From Fluviicoccus keumensis (GTDB taxonomy: Bacteria > Pseudomonadota > Gammaproteobacteria > Pseudomonadales > Moraxellaceae): a DNA stretch of 64,000 bases. Positions 16,236 through 25,875 of this stretch are shown here, piece after piece; position 1 is the stretch's first letter, and every line of letters starts with the position of its first letter. The notes beneath the pieces are model-generated. The model had not been told where the DNA came from, ran no database searches, and worked only from the letters and a program-made list of their open reading frames with translations. A program made the position numbers and the translations under genes. The stretch lies in contig NZ_SHKX01000014.1 in NCBI RefSeq assembly GCF_004217445.1, positions 124,001 to 188,000 of the forward strand. Direction: 5' to 3'.

Positions 16236-18188
16236 ATGCCGCCCTTCCTTCCGGACGCCTGGCGCGACCTTCCCCCCAAAGACATCCTGCGGCTGCTGGC
16301 GGACGCCTTCCGCCCCGCCGCCCGCCGCACCGACGCCCCCGGCGTCAACGCCCACTGGCAGCAAACCCTGACACGGTTGCAGGCTGAACCGTCGCTGGCC
16401 GCCATGGCCCGCGACGCCCTGCAACGGCATCTGGACAGCGTCAAGCAGGTGCCGCTGTACACCGACAGCGGCTTGCCTGGCAGCGAAGGTTTCTTCACCG
16501 CGCTGGGTCAACGTCTGGGCTGGAAGCTGTTGCCGCCCGCGCGCCGACCGCATGACCTGAAGGACCAGCTGATCACCTTCTTCCCGCAAGCGCACGACCC
16601 CGACTGGCTGTTGCAGGTCAGCCCCGAAAACTGGCAGGCGCTGTTTGATTGGCTGGCCCCGCCGGGACAGGACTTGCGCGAAGCGGTGCAGATGCCGCTG
16701 CTGGACGCGCTGGCGGTGCTGGCCTGCCGGATTGCCGCCATGGGCCTGGAGCCGGAACTGGTGCAGGTGCACCCCGCCATCGAGGAACACGACTCGCCGT
16801 TCCTGGCCCTGAACCGGGAAGTCGCCGACTATGTGCGCAGCCATCACGCCACCCCGGACCAGCCCGGCGTACCGCCCACCGACGAAAAGCACTTGCCGGT
16901 ACTGGTGCAGCAATGCCGGGACGTCCTGCTCAGCGTGCGGCGCAACATCGGCCGCAGCGGCGTCAGCATCAGCCTGACCTATCTGCTGGAACGGCTGGAA
17001 CAGCACCTGCAACGGCTGGACGAGGTGCTGGCCCTGCTGACCGGCGACCGCGCCGCCGCCGGGGCCGCGCTGGGCAACCTGTTGCCCCACTGGGTGCAGG
17101 CCGAAGCGCGGCGAGGCAGCGTGCGGGCGCTGGCGGCGGCCAATACCCGCCTGCTGGCGCTGCGGGTTACCGAACACGCCGGGGAAACCGGCGACCATTA
17201 CGTGACCACCGACCGCCACGGTTTTTTCCGCATGCTGCGCTCGGCGATGGGCGCGGGGCTGATCGTGGGCTTCATGGCGCTGCTGAAGGTGCTGGCGACC
17301 GGCGTCAACGGCTCGCTGTTCGGCCACGCCCTGCTATACAGCCTCAACTACGCGCTTGGCTTCATGCTGATCCACCTGCTGCACTTCACCATTGCCACCA
17401 AGCAACCGGCCATGACCGCCGCCCGCCTGGCCGCCACGCTCGACCGCCCGGTCAAGGGCCGCCACAACCTGCACGAACTGGCCGAACTGACGGTGAACAT
17501 TTTCCGCACCCAGTTCATTGCCGTGGCGGGCAACGTGCTGGTGGCCTTCCCCGTGGCGGCGGCGCTGGCCTGGTGGTGGCTGCAGGGTGGGGAGCCGCTG
17601 GCCACGCCCGCCAAGGCGCAGGCGCTGCTGGCTGACCTGGACCCCTTCCGCAGCCTGGCGCTGTTCCACGCCGCCATTGCCGGGGCCTGCCTGTTCCTGG
17701 CCGGGCTGATTTCCGGTTATTACGACAATCGCGCCGTGTACCGGCAACTGGCGGCGCGCATTGAGCAACACCCCGGCCTGCAATGGCTGTCGGGCCAGCG
17801 ACGGCAACGGCTGGGGCGCTATCTGGAACAGAATCTGGGCGCGCTGGCGGGCAACTTCTACTTCGGCCTGATGCTGGGCAGCATCGGCACGCTGGGCATC
17901 ATTTTCGGGCTGCCGGTGGATATCCGCCATGTCACCTTCTCCACCGCCAACCTGGCCTTTGCCGCGTTAACACCGGACCTGAGCGTGCCGTTACCGGTGT
18001 TCCTGACCTGTCTGCTGGGGGTGGGGCTGATCGGCATTGTCAACGTGCTGGTCAGTTTCAGCCTGGCGTTGCTGGTGGCCATGCGCGCACGCGGCGTGCG
18101 CTTCCGCGAGTGGGGCGCGCTGGCGCGGCTGCTGTGGCAACGGCTGGTGTGCCGCTCGCGTGATTTCTTCTGGCCGCCCTCGGAGTAG
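16236..18188 (+). CDS. Gcr-type 'site-specific recombinase' family membrane protein
   Basis: 650 aa from MPPFLPDAWRDLPP, chosen for GGAGACGCCCG upstream. Residues 1-330 are soluble and helical, including NIGRSGVSISLTYLLERLEQHLQRL, typical of the PF10136 family annotated as site-specific recombinase after gonococcal Gcr. The C-terminal half has several membrane segments (GLIVGFMALLKVLATG, HALLYSLNYALGFMLIHLLHF, NFYFGLMLGSIGTLGIIFGL). No recombinase catalytic motif can be seen, and the membrane topology argues against a DNA recombinase. The true function is unknown. Confidence 0.8.
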   Translation: MPPFLPDAWRDLPPKDILRLLADAFRPAARRTDAPGVNAHWQQTLTRLQAEPSLAAMARDALQRHLDSVKQVPLYTDSGLPGSEGFFTALGQRLGWKLLPPARRPHDLKDQLITFFPQAHDPDWLLQVSPENWQALFDWLAPPGQDLREAVQMPLLDALAVLACRIAAMGLEPELVQVHPAIEEHDSPFLALNREVADYVRSHHATPDQPGVPPTDEKHLPVLVQQCRDVLLSVRRNIGRSGVSISLTYLLERLEQHLQRLDEVLALLTGDRAAAGAALGNLLPHWVQAEARRGSVRALAAANTRLLALRVTEHAGETGDHYVTTDRHGFFRMLRSAMGAGLIVGFMALLKVLATGVNGSLFGHALLYSLNYALGFMLIHLLHFTIATKQPAMTAARLAATLDRPVKGRHNLHELAELTVNIFRTQFIAVAGNVLVAFPVAAALAWWWLQGGEPLATPAKAQALLADLDPFRSLALFHAAIAGACLFLAGLISGYYDNRAVYRQLAARIEQHPGLQWLSGQRRQRLGRYLEQNLGALAGNFYFGLMLGSIGTLGIIFGLPVDIRHVTFSTANLAFAALTPDLSVPLPVFLTCLLGVGLIGIVNVLVSFSLALLVAMRARGVRFREWGALARLLWQRLVCRSRDFFWPPSE

Positions 18189-18341
18189 CGGCGCCAACCG
18201 TCCGGTGACGGCATCAGCACGACAAGCTGTGTCATCTGACTGACCGAATAGCGGGCGCCCGGCTGCAAATCCCGGTTCCTTCCGTGCTATCGTCTGGCTC
18301 GAACCGGACCGGACTCCCGGTCCCCCGGACCTGAAGCAGAA

Positions 18342-19658
18342 ATGGACGCAACCCACCCCCGACTGACCCCCGAGCAAGCGCTGCAATTCGCTCCCGACGA
18401 CAGCGCCGCCCAGAATGCCCGCAAGCTGGCCAAACCCGGCCAGTGGCAGCACCTCCGCATCAACCAGACCGTTCTCTGGGGCGAGATCCAGGGCAGCGCC
18501 GTCTATCGCGCCGCCTTTGATCTGGACGCCCTGAGCTTCAAGTGCTCCTGCCCCAGCCGCAAGCAGCCCTGCAAGCACGGGCTGGCGCTGGTGCTGAGCT
18601 ATGCCCAGAGCTTTGCCCTGTTCGAGCCCGCCGAACCCTCCGGCTGGGTGGCGGAATGGCTGGAGAAACGCCAGGCCGCCGCCGACAAGAAGCAGGCCAG
18701 GGCCGAGGACCCCGCAAAGACGGTGGATGCCGCCGCCCAGGCCAAGCGCGTGGCCGCCCGCGAAAAGAAAGTCGCGGGCGGCCTGCAGGAACTGCAACTG
18801 TGGCTGGACGATCTGGCGCGCGGCGGCCTTGCCCATGCCCGCACGCTGGCGCGCAGCCACTTCGACCACATGGCCGGACGGCTGGTGGACGCGCAGGCCC
18901 CCGGCCTGGCCGCCGCGGTGCAGGAACTGTCCTCCGCCCTGCGGGTGGCGCACTGGCAACAGGCCGCGACGATGGCTCTGGGTCGCCTGGCCTTGCTGGC
19001 GGAAAGCTATGGTCGCCAGGACTCCCTGCCCGATGGCTTGAAAGCCGACATCCGCGCCCTGACCGGCTGGCCGGTGGCTCAGGAAGAGGTGCTGGCCGCA
19101 CCGCCGCTGGCGGACGACTGGCTGGTGCTGGCGCACCGGGACGAAGACCTGGAGACCGGCAACGGCCGCTACCGCCGCCAGTGGCTCTGGGGTCGGACAT
19201 CCGGCCGGGGGGCGCTGCTATTGTCCTTCGCCTTCGGCAACCAGAACCTGATCCCGCCTTACCCGGCCGGCATGACCCTGCCCGCCCGGCTCTGCTTCTA
19301 CCCTTCCGCCACTCCGCAACGGGCGCTGGTGCGCGACACCGACATCCCGGCCATGCGCCCGCTAACCGGGGCGATCGGTTATCACAGCCTGGACGAAGCG
19401 CTGGATGCCCAGGCCGCGCAACTGGCGCTCAATCCGCTGCTGACCGAAATGCCCTGGCTGCTGGCGGGCGTCACCGTGTTGCGTGACGGCCACGACTGGC
19501 GGCTGCGCGATCGCGACGGCCGCACCGTACCCCTGCGCGTGCACGACGGCTGGGCGCTGCTGGCGCTGTCCGGCGGGCACCCGCTGCAGGTCTTCGGCGA
19601 ATGGGATGGCCGCGAACTGCGGCTGCTGAATGCATGGAACGGGGAGGAATTCCTGTGA
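18342..19658 (+). CDS. SWIM zinc finger protein
   Basis: 438 aa. The SWIM zinc motif C-x-C-xn-C-x-H is seen as CSCPSRKQPCKH, residues 68-79, and begins the protein's only recognised domain. The rest is helical and basic, then beta-rich, with repeated W and R. SWIM domains bind DNA or protein. It opens a five-gene operon: its stop overlaps the GTG start of the DUF5691 gene, and MoxR, DUF5682 and VWA genes follow. I infer it is the nucleic-acid or target-recognition part of that system. Confidence 0.88.
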   Translation: MDATHPRLTPEQALQFAPDDSAAQNARKLAKPGQWQHLRINQTVLWGEIQGSAVYRAAFDLDALSFKCSCPSRKQPCKHGLALVLSYAQSFALFEPAEPSGWVAEWLEKRQAAADKKQARAEDPAKTVDAAAQAKRVAAREKKVAGGLQELQLWLDDLARGGLAHARTLARSHFDHMAGRLVDAQAPGLAAAVQELSSALRVAHWQQAATMALGRLALLAESYGRQDSLPDGLKADIRALTGWPVAQEEVLAAPPLADDWLVLAHRDEDLETGNGRYRRQWLWGRTSGRGALLLSFAFGNQNLIPPYPAGMTLPARLCFYPSATPQRALVRDTDIPAMRPLTGAIGYHSLDEALDAQAAQLALNPLLTEMPWLLAGVTVLRDGHDWRLRDRDGRTVPLRVHDGWALLALSGGHPLQVFGEWDGRELRLLNAWNGEEFL

Positions 19659-21166
19659 CGGACACCCTCTGGCAACAACTGGAAGTGAATACCCTGCTGG
19701 GGTCGGCGCGCGCCACCGCCGTATCCGACTGGCCGGACGCCTTGCGCGGCGCCGTGGACTCCCTGCCCGACCGCGACGGTCCACGCGCCCTGTTGGCGCA
19801 ACTGGCGCTGGCCATGGTCTGGCAGCGCGCCGGGCAAACCCTGCCGCAATCCGCCGCGCCGGACAGCGCCGCCCCGGAAACCCACCTGCGACCGCTGCCC
19901 GCCGCCGCCCGGCCCTGGCTGCAAAACGCCCTCGCCAACGACCAGCAAAGCTTTCTGCCCGAATGCTTGCGGGCCATGGCCGAACACGGCTTCCATCCTG
20001 CCGCCACCCTATTGCCCGACCTGCTGCGGCTGGGAGAGTCGCGCAAGGGCTGGCGCCTGCCATTGGGGCAGGTCGCCGGCGCACGCGGTGTCTGGCTGGC
20101 GGCACAGAACCCGGAGTGGCGTTGGCTGGAAGGCGCGACCTTCCCGCTGGATGCCGACCCCGGCATCCGTGACCGTTTCTGGCAAGACACTGCACCTGCC
20201 GCCCGGGAGTTATACCTGATCCGCTGGCGGCAACAGGATCCCGCCGCCGCCCGCGACTGGCTGCAACAACGGTGGCCGGACGAATCCGCCACCCAGCGCG
20301 CGCAATGGCTGGAATTGTGCCGTCACGGTCTTCAGGCCGACGACGCCATCTGGCTGGAAAGCCTGCTGGACGACCGCAGCAAGCAGGTGCGCGAAGCCGC
20401 GCTGGGCCTGCTGGCCCGGCTGGACGACTCTCCCTGGCGGCAACGTCTGCGCGAGCGCTGTGCAATGCTGGTCAACGTGAAGCGCGGCCTGCTGCGCAAG
20501 GCGCTGGAGGTAACGCCGCCGGACGCCCTCGACCCGGCCCTGCAACGGGACGGCCTGGAGCCGGTCACGGGCGGCGCGCAGGGGCTGGGCGAGAAGGCGG
20601 TGTGGCTGCGAACCATCGTGGCCGGCGCCGGTTGCGGCTGGCTGCTGGCGCATACCGGTCTGGATCCGGAAAACCTGCTGGCCGCCGTCGCCAAGACCGA
20701 TTGGGCCAGCCCCCTGCAACAGGGTCTGGCCGCCGCCGCCCTGACGGAAGGTCATGCGCCGATGCTGCTGGCGCTGCTGAGCCCGGCCGGCCGCAAGCAC
20801 CGCGCCGACGACGCACCGCTGCTGGACGCCCTGGGCGCCGCCGACCGCGAGCAGGCCCTGCTGGACCGGGTGCGCCATGAGACGAAACCCGGAGCCGGAT
20901 TGCAGGAATTGAACCAGCTGCTGGCCCGCCTGACCGGCTGGGAATGGTCGGAAGCGTTCACCCGCACCCTGCTGGGCCTGCTGCGGCCCTGGCTGGAGCA
21001 CCCGTCCCACGAGGCCCAACGGATGCTGCTGCAGGGAATGGGCCGCCAGCTGGCCGCACACGGCCACCGCCGCGTGGCCGCCGACCCGCCTCCCGGCACG
21101 CCGCCCGACATGGCCGCCGCCTGGCAGGGCAGGCACGCCTTCCTGACCGCGCTGGAAGCCGGCTGA
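19655..21166 (+). CDS. DUF5691 family protein
   Basis: 503 aa from a GTG at 19655 that overlaps the preceding stop (GTGA) and follows GGGGAGGAA. It is all-helical, with HEAT-like repeats: RSKQVREAALGLLARLDDSPWRQRL, LNQLLARLTGWEWSEAFTRTLLGLL and HEAQRMLLQGMGRQLA. No catalytic motif is visible. It matches the DUF5691 type found beside SWIM and MoxR genes. A scaffold or substrate-holding role is my inference. About 60 bp separate it from the MoxR gene. Confidence 0.75.
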   Translation: MTDTLWQQLEVNTLLGSARATAVSDWPDALRGAVDSLPDRDGPRALLAQLALAMVWQRAGQTLPQSAAPDSAAPETHLRPLPAAARPWLQNALANDQQSFLPECLRAMAEHGFHPAATLLPDLLRLGESRKGWRLPLGQVAGARGVWLAAQNPEWRWLEGATFPLDADPGIRDRFWQDTAPAARELYLIRWRQQDPAAARDWLQQRWPDESATQRAQWLELCRHGLQADDAIWLESLLDDRSKQVREAALGLLARLDDSPWRQRLRERCAMLVNVKRGLLRKALEVTPPDALDPALQRDGLEPVTGGAQGLGEKAVWLRTIVAGAGCGWLLAHTGLDPENLLAAVAKTDWASPLQQGLAAAALTEGHAPMLLALLSPAGRKHRADDAPLLDALGAADREQALLDRVRHETKPGAGLQELNQLLARLTGWEWSEAFTRTLLGLLRPWLEHPSHEAQRMLLQGMGRQLAAHGHRRVAADPPPGTPPDMAAAWQGRHAFLTALEAG

Positions 21167-21228
21167 CTCCCCGCTTTCCGACCGACAACAACGAACCCGC
21201 TTATTGCATCAAAAAAGGAATGCCCGAC

Positions 21229-22308
21229 ATGACCCACGTCCTCCGTGAACGCGCCGAACGCCAGTTTGCCGCCGAACTCGCCGCCCTGGCCGACAGCGAC
21301 CGTCTGCCCCGCCCGCCGCAATGGCAACTGTCGCCGCAGGCGGTGGTCACCTACTTGATCGGCGGCACGCTGCCCAACGGCGTCGAGATCACCCCCAAGT
21401 ACATCGGCAACCGCCGCCTGATGGAAATCGCCGTCGCCACCCTGGCCACCGACCGCGCCCTGCTGCTGCTGGGCGTGCCGGGCACCGCCAAGTCCTGGGT
21501 GTCGGAACACCTGGCCGCCGCCATCAGCGGCGACAGCAGCCTGCTGGTGCAGGGCACCGCCGGCACCAGCGAGGAAGCCCTGCGCTACGGCTGGAACTAC
21601 GCCCTGCTGCTGGCCAAGGGCCCCAGCCCCGAGGCGCTGGTGCCCAGCCCGATGCTGAACGCCATGCGCAACGGCCGCCTGGCCCGCATCGAGGAACTGA
21701 CCCGCATTCCCGCCGACGTGCAGGACACCCTGATCACCCTGCTGTCGGAAAAGACCCTGCCGGTGCCGGAACTGGGCATTGACTTCCAGGCGGTGAAGGG
21801 CTTCAACGTCATCGCTACCGCCAACAACCGCGACAAGGGCGTCAACGACCTGTCCTCGGCCCTGAAGCGCCGCTTCAACACCGTGATCCTGCCGGTGCCG
21901 GATTCGCTGGACGAGGAAATGCGCATTGTCCGCAGCCGCGTCGACTCGCTGGGCAAGGTGCTGGAACTGCCCGACCTGCCGCCCGCCGACGAGCAGATCC
22001 GCCGCGTGGTGACCATCTTCCGCGAACTGCGCAACGGCGTCACCGAAGACCGCAAGACCCAGTTGAAGAGCCCCAGCGGCACCCTCAGCACCGCCGAGGC
22101 CATCTCGGTGATGAGCAACGGCTGGGCGCTGGCCTCGCACTTCGGCGACGGCACGGTCACGGCCGGGGACATTGCCGCCGGACTGCTGGGCGCCGTGCTG
22201 AAGGACCCGGTGCAGGACCGCGCGCCGTGGCAGGAATACCTGGAAACCGTGGTCAAGGAACGCGACGGCTGGAAGGACCTGTATCGCGCCTGCCGGGCGC
22301 TGGACTGA
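21229..22308 (+). CDS. MoxR-family AAA+ ATPase
   Basis: 359 aa from ATG 21229; AAAGGA is ten bases upstream, whereas the ATG at 21220 touches it. Walker A is GVPGTAKS (residues 82-89). The Walker B region reads ARIEEL, with Glu where most AAA+ proteins have Asp. Sensor 1 is NVIATANNRDKG and the arginine-finger region is LKRRFN. MoxR ATPases act with VWA partners as chaperones or metal-insertion machines. The VWA gene lies two genes downstream in the same operon. Confidence 0.9.
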   Translation: MTHVLRERAERQFAAELAALADSDRLPRPPQWQLSPQAVVTYLIGGTLPNGVEITPKYIGNRRLMEIAVATLATDRALLLLGVPGTAKSWVSEHLAAAISGDSSLLVQGTAGTSEEALRYGWNYALLLAKGPSPEALVPSPMLNAMRNGRLARIEELTRIPADVQDTLITLLSEKTLPVPELGIDFQAVKGFNVIATANNRDKGVNDLSSALKRRFNTVILPVPDSLDEEMRIVRSRVDSLGKVLELPDLPPADEQIRRVVTIFRELRNGVTEDRKTQLKSPSGTLSTAEAISVMSNGWALASHFGDGTVTAGDIAAGLLGAVLKDPVQDRAPWQEYLETVVKERDGWKDLYRACRALD

Positions 22309-22330
22309 GGGCGGCTCCGGAAGGATCACC

Positions 22331-24688
22331 ATGAACGACCCGAATTCCCCGTTCCACTTTTTCGGCATCCGCCATCACGGCCCCGGCTCGGCGCGGAGCC
22401 TGCTGGCCGCCCTGCGCCGCCTGCAGCCCGACCTGCTGCTGATGGAAGGCCCGCCGGAAGCCGAGGCCATCCTGCCGCTGGCGGGCCATGCGCAGATGAA
22501 GCCGCCGGTGGCGATGCTGATGTACGGCAGCGTCGAGGGCGAAAGCAGCCCGCGCGCCGCCTTCTTCCCCTTTGCCGAATTCTCCCCGGAATGGCAGGCG
22601 CTGGCCCATGCCCGCGAACACGCCGTGCCGGTGCGGCTGATCGACCTGCCGCAGGCCATCAGCCTGGCCGACAACTGGCTGCCCGCAGCGCCGGACGCCG
22701 AACCGGCGGAACCGGCCGACACCGGCTGTGATGCCGATCCTGACACCGAAACCTCCGGGCCGGAAACCGGCGAAGCCCCCGGTCCGGTGCGCCACGACCC
22801 CATCGGTCTGCTGGCGCAGGCGGCCGGTTACCATGACAGCGAACGCTTCTGGGAACACCTGGTGGAGCAGCAGCCGCACGCCGACGGCGTTTTCGCCGCC
22901 GTCGCCGAGGCGATGACGGCCGTGCGCGCCGCCCTCCCGGAAGACAGCGGTCCCCACGCCGAGCGCGAAACCTGCCGCGAGGCGCAGATGCGCCAGTGCT
23001 TGCGGCAGGCGCAGAAAGACGGTTTCCAGCGCATTGCCGTGGTCTGCGGCGCCTGGCATGTCCCGGCCTTGCAGGACCTCAAGTCCACCCGCAAGGAGGA
23101 CGCCGCCCGCCTGAAAGGACTGGCCAAGCTGAAAGTGCAGGCCGCCTGGATTCCCTGGACGCACGGCCGTCTGCAAAGCCGCCAGGGTTATGGCGCGGGC
23201 ATCGAGTCACCGGGCTGGTACAGCCACTTGTGGGAACACTACCGGAAGGAAGCCATCGACCCCGAAGCCATCAGCAGCGGCTGGCTGGCCAAGTTCGCGC
23301 AAGCCCTGCGCGCCGAGGGGCTGGATGCCAGCAGCGCCCAGCTGATCGACGCCTGTCGCCTCATCAGCGCCCTGGCCGTGCTGCGCGGGCGGCACTTGCC
23401 CGATCTGGACGATCTGCAGGAAGCCATCGTCAGCGTGCTGCATCACGGCGACGCCCTGCCCTCGGTGCTGAGCCAGCGGCTGCTGGTGGGCGAAAAACTG
23501 GGGGAAGTCCCGGACGACATGCCCGCGCTGCCCTTGCAGAGCGACTTCCAGAAACAGTGCAAGAGCCTGCGCCTGAAGGTGGAAGCCGACAGCCGCGACC
23601 TGCAGCTGGACCTGCGCGAGGAACAGGGCCTGGCCAAGAGCCGTTTCCTGCACCGCCTGCGCCTGCTGGGCATTCCCTGGGGACAACCGCTTGACGTTTC
23701 CGGCAAGGGCACCTTCAAGGAAGCGTGGCGCCTGCAATGGCAACCCGATTTCAGCCTGAAGCTGGTGGAGAGCGCCATCTGGGGCCAGACCCTGGACGAA
23801 GCGGCGGCGCGCTATGTGCAGCACCATACCGCGCAGAACACCGACATCCCGGCGCTGGCGCGGCTGGTGGAACAGGTGCTGGTGGCCGATCTGGGCGCGG
23901 CGCTGCCGCTGCTGATCGACCGCATCATGGCGCTGTCCACGCACACCGCCGACATCAGCCACCTGATTGCCGCGCTGGAACCGCTGGCCAACGCCTGGCG
24001 TTACAGCAACGTGCGCCAGACCCGCAGCGACGCCCTGGCCGCCGTCACGGCCAGCTTCGTGCTGCGCATCTGTATCGGCCTGCCCGCCGCCGTCAGCAGC
24101 CTCAACGACGAAGCGGCGCAGCTGTGGCTGGGTCACCTGAAAACCCTGGACCGCGTGCTGACACGACTGGACGAAACGGAACTGCTGGCGGAGTGGCACA
24201 AGGTGCTGCTGCGGCTGACGGACCAGAACGGCCTGCACGGTCTTTTGGCGGGCTGGTGCTGCCGGGTGTCGGCCGGGCACGAACTGCTGACGGCGGAGGC
24301 AGCCGCGCAACGCTTCTCGCGGGCCTTGTCGGCGTCCTGGCCCGTCGAGCACACCGCTGCCTGGTTCGAAGGCTTCCTGGCCGGACAGGGCTTGAGCCTG
24401 ATCCACGACCAGTCGCTGTGGGCGCTGGTGGACCAGTGGCTGCTGACGCTGGCCGAGGAACATTTCGTGCAGATCCTGCCGCTGCTGCGGCGCACCGTCG
24501 CCACCTTCACCGCGCCGGAACGGACGCAACTGGCCGGCAAGGCGCAAGGGAGCGCCACCGGGGCGGGCGCAAGCGCCGCCGCGCCGGTGGACAACCGCCG
24601 CGCCGCCCGCGTGGCGCCGGTGCTGGCGGCCATGCTGGGGCTGTCGGCCCCCTCCCTCCCCGAACCCACCACCGGAGATGCGGCATGA
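22331..24688 (+). CDS. DUF5682 family protein
   Basis: 785 aa, GGAAGGATCACC before the ATG. The N-terminal domain has FFGIRHHGPGSARSL (residues 9-23), LLMEGPPEA (36-44) and VVCGAWHVPAL (near 237). These H-G, E and GxxH patterns recall the EreA/TraB/ChaN-type hydrolase fold; that link is my inference. The remaining 500 residues are helical, with LSRLVDADLGAAL-type repeats. Of the five operon members it is the best candidate for the effector or enzyme. The stop overlaps the VWA start. Confidence 0.78.
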   Translation: MNDPNSPFHFFGIRHHGPGSARSLLAALRRLQPDLLLMEGPPEAEAILPLAGHAQMKPPVAMLMYGSVEGESSPRAAFFPFAEFSPEWQALAHAREHAVPVRLIDLPQAISLADNWLPAAPDAEPAEPADTGCDADPDTETSGPETGEAPGPVRHDPIGLLAQAAGYHDSERFWEHLVEQQPHADGVFAAVAEAMTAVRAALPEDSGPHAERETCREAQMRQCLRQAQKDGFQRIAVVCGAWHVPALQDLKSTRKEDAARLKGLAKLKVQAAWIPWTHGRLQSRQGYGAGIESPGWYSHLWEHYRKEAIDPEAISSGWLAKFAQALRAEGLDASSAQLIDACRLISALAVLRGRHLPDLDDLQEAIVSVLHHGDALPSVLSQRLLVGEKLGEVPDDMPALPLQSDFQKQCKSLRLKVEADSRDLQLDLREEQGLAKSRFLHRLRLLGIPWGQPLDVSGKGTFKEAWRLQWQPDFSLKLVESAIWGQTLDEAAARYVQHHTAQNTDIPALARLVEQVLVADLGAALPLLIDRIMALSTHTADISHLIAALEPLANAWRYSNVRQTRSDALAAVTASFVLRICIGLPAAVSSLNDEAAQLWLGHLKTLDRVLTRLDETELLAEWHKVLLRLTDQNGLHGLLAGWCCRVSAGHELLTAEAAAQRFSRALSASWPVEHTAAWFEGFLAGQGLSLIHDQSLWALVDQWLLTLAEEHFVQILPLLRRTVATFTAPERTQLAGKAQGSATGAGASAAAPVDNRRAARVAPVLAAMLGLSAPSLPEPTTGDAA

Positions 24689-25869
24689 GCCAACCCCTGT
24701 CCCCCGAAAGCCAGCGCGCCCGCCGCTGGCGCCTGCTGCTGGGCCGCACCGGCCCCGACGACCTCGCGCTGGACAAGCACGACCAGGGCATGGACGCCGC
24801 CCTGGCCGCGCTCTACGGCGAGGACGGCCACACCCCCGACCGCAACGGCTCGCGCAACGGCGGCCTGGGCGCTTCCGCCCCCAAGGTAACCCGCTGGCTG
24901 GGCGACATCCGCCAGTACTTTCCCTCCAGCGTGGTGCGACTGCTGCAAAAGGATGCCTACGAACGCCTGAACCTGCAGCGCATGCTGATGGAGCCGGAAA
25001 TGCTGCAGGCGGTGGAACCGGATGTGCACCTGGTGGGCACGCTGATCTCGCTGAACCACCTGATGCCCGCCAAGACCAAGGAAACCGCCCGGCTGGTGGT
25101 GCGGAAAGTGGTGGATGACCTGGAGCGGCGGCTGGGGCAGAAGATGCAGCAGGCCATAACCGGCAGCCTCAACCGGGCCAGCCGTACCCGTCGCCCGCGC
25201 CGGGTCAGCGATGTCGATTGGGGCCGCACCCTGCGCGCCAACATGCAGCATTACCAGGCCGAGTACCACACCATCATCCCGCAGCAGCTGATCGGCTACG
25301 GACGGCACCGGCAGTCGCTGAAGGACATCATCCTCTGCATCGACCAGAGCGGCTCCATGGCCAGCTCGGTGGTCTACGCCAGCATCTTCGGCGCGGTCAT
25401 GGCCTCCCTCCGCGCCGTTAGCACGCAGCTGGTGGTGTTCGACACCAGCGTGGTGGACCTGACCCCGCAACTGGCCGACCCGGTGGATGTGCTGTTCGCC
25501 ACCCAACTGGGCGGCGGCACCGACATCACCAAGGCGCTCAGTTACTGCCAGGGGCTGGTGCGGCGGCCAGAAGACACAATCCTGGTGCTGATCAGCGACC
25601 TGATCGAAGGCGGCAACAGCGAGGCCATGCTGAAGCGCGTGGGCAGCCTCATCGCCAGCGGCGTCACCATGGTGACCCTGCTGGCGCTGTCGGATGAAGG
25701 CGCACCCTGCTATGACCCGCAACATGCGGCGCAGTTCGGCCAGCTGGGCTCACCGGCCTTTGCCTGCACGCCCGACCTGTTCCCGGAGCTGATGGCGGCA
25801 GTGCTGAACCGGCAGGATGTGGGGGAATGGGCCGCCAGAAACGGCATCGTGACCAAAGGGGGACGTTGA
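24685..25869 (+). CDS. VWA domain protein (CoxE-like), MoxR partner
   Basis: 394 aa. The C-terminal VWA domain has the MIDAS motif CIDQSGSMASS (D-x-S-x-S near residue 219), the metal-site Thr in LGGGTDI and the Asp in LISDLIEGG. The N-terminal 200 residues are helical and basic (SRTRRPRRVSDVDWGRTLRANMQHY). The ATG overlaps the DUF5682 stop by four bases. In MoxR-VWA pairs the VWA protein bridges the ATPase to its substrate. Last gene of the operon; the convergent small gene begins after six bases. Confidence 0.9.
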   Translation: MSQPLSPESQRARRWRLLLGRTGPDDLALDKHDQGMDAALAALYGEDGHTPDRNGSRNGGLGASAPKVTRWLGDIRQYFPSSVVRLLQKDAYERLNLQRMLMEPEMLQAVEPDVHLVGTLISLNHLMPAKTKETARLVVRKVVDDLERRLGQKMQQAITGSLNRASRTRRPRRVSDVDWGRTLRANMQHYQAEYHTIIPQQLIGYGRHRQSLKDIILCIDQSGSMASSVVYASIFGAVMASLRAVSTQLVVFDTSVVDLTPQLADPVDVLFATQLGGGTDITKALSYCQGLVRRPEDTILVLISDLIEGGNSEAMLKRVGSLIASGVTMVTLLALSDEGAPCYDPQHAAQFGQLGSPAFACTPDLFPELMAAVLNRQDVGEWAARNGIVTKGGR

Positions 25870-25875
25870 CCCGGC

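Noticed and set aside
16236..18188. True DNA recombinase at 16236
   Set aside because: Family name only: several membrane segments and no recombinase catalytic motif were seen.
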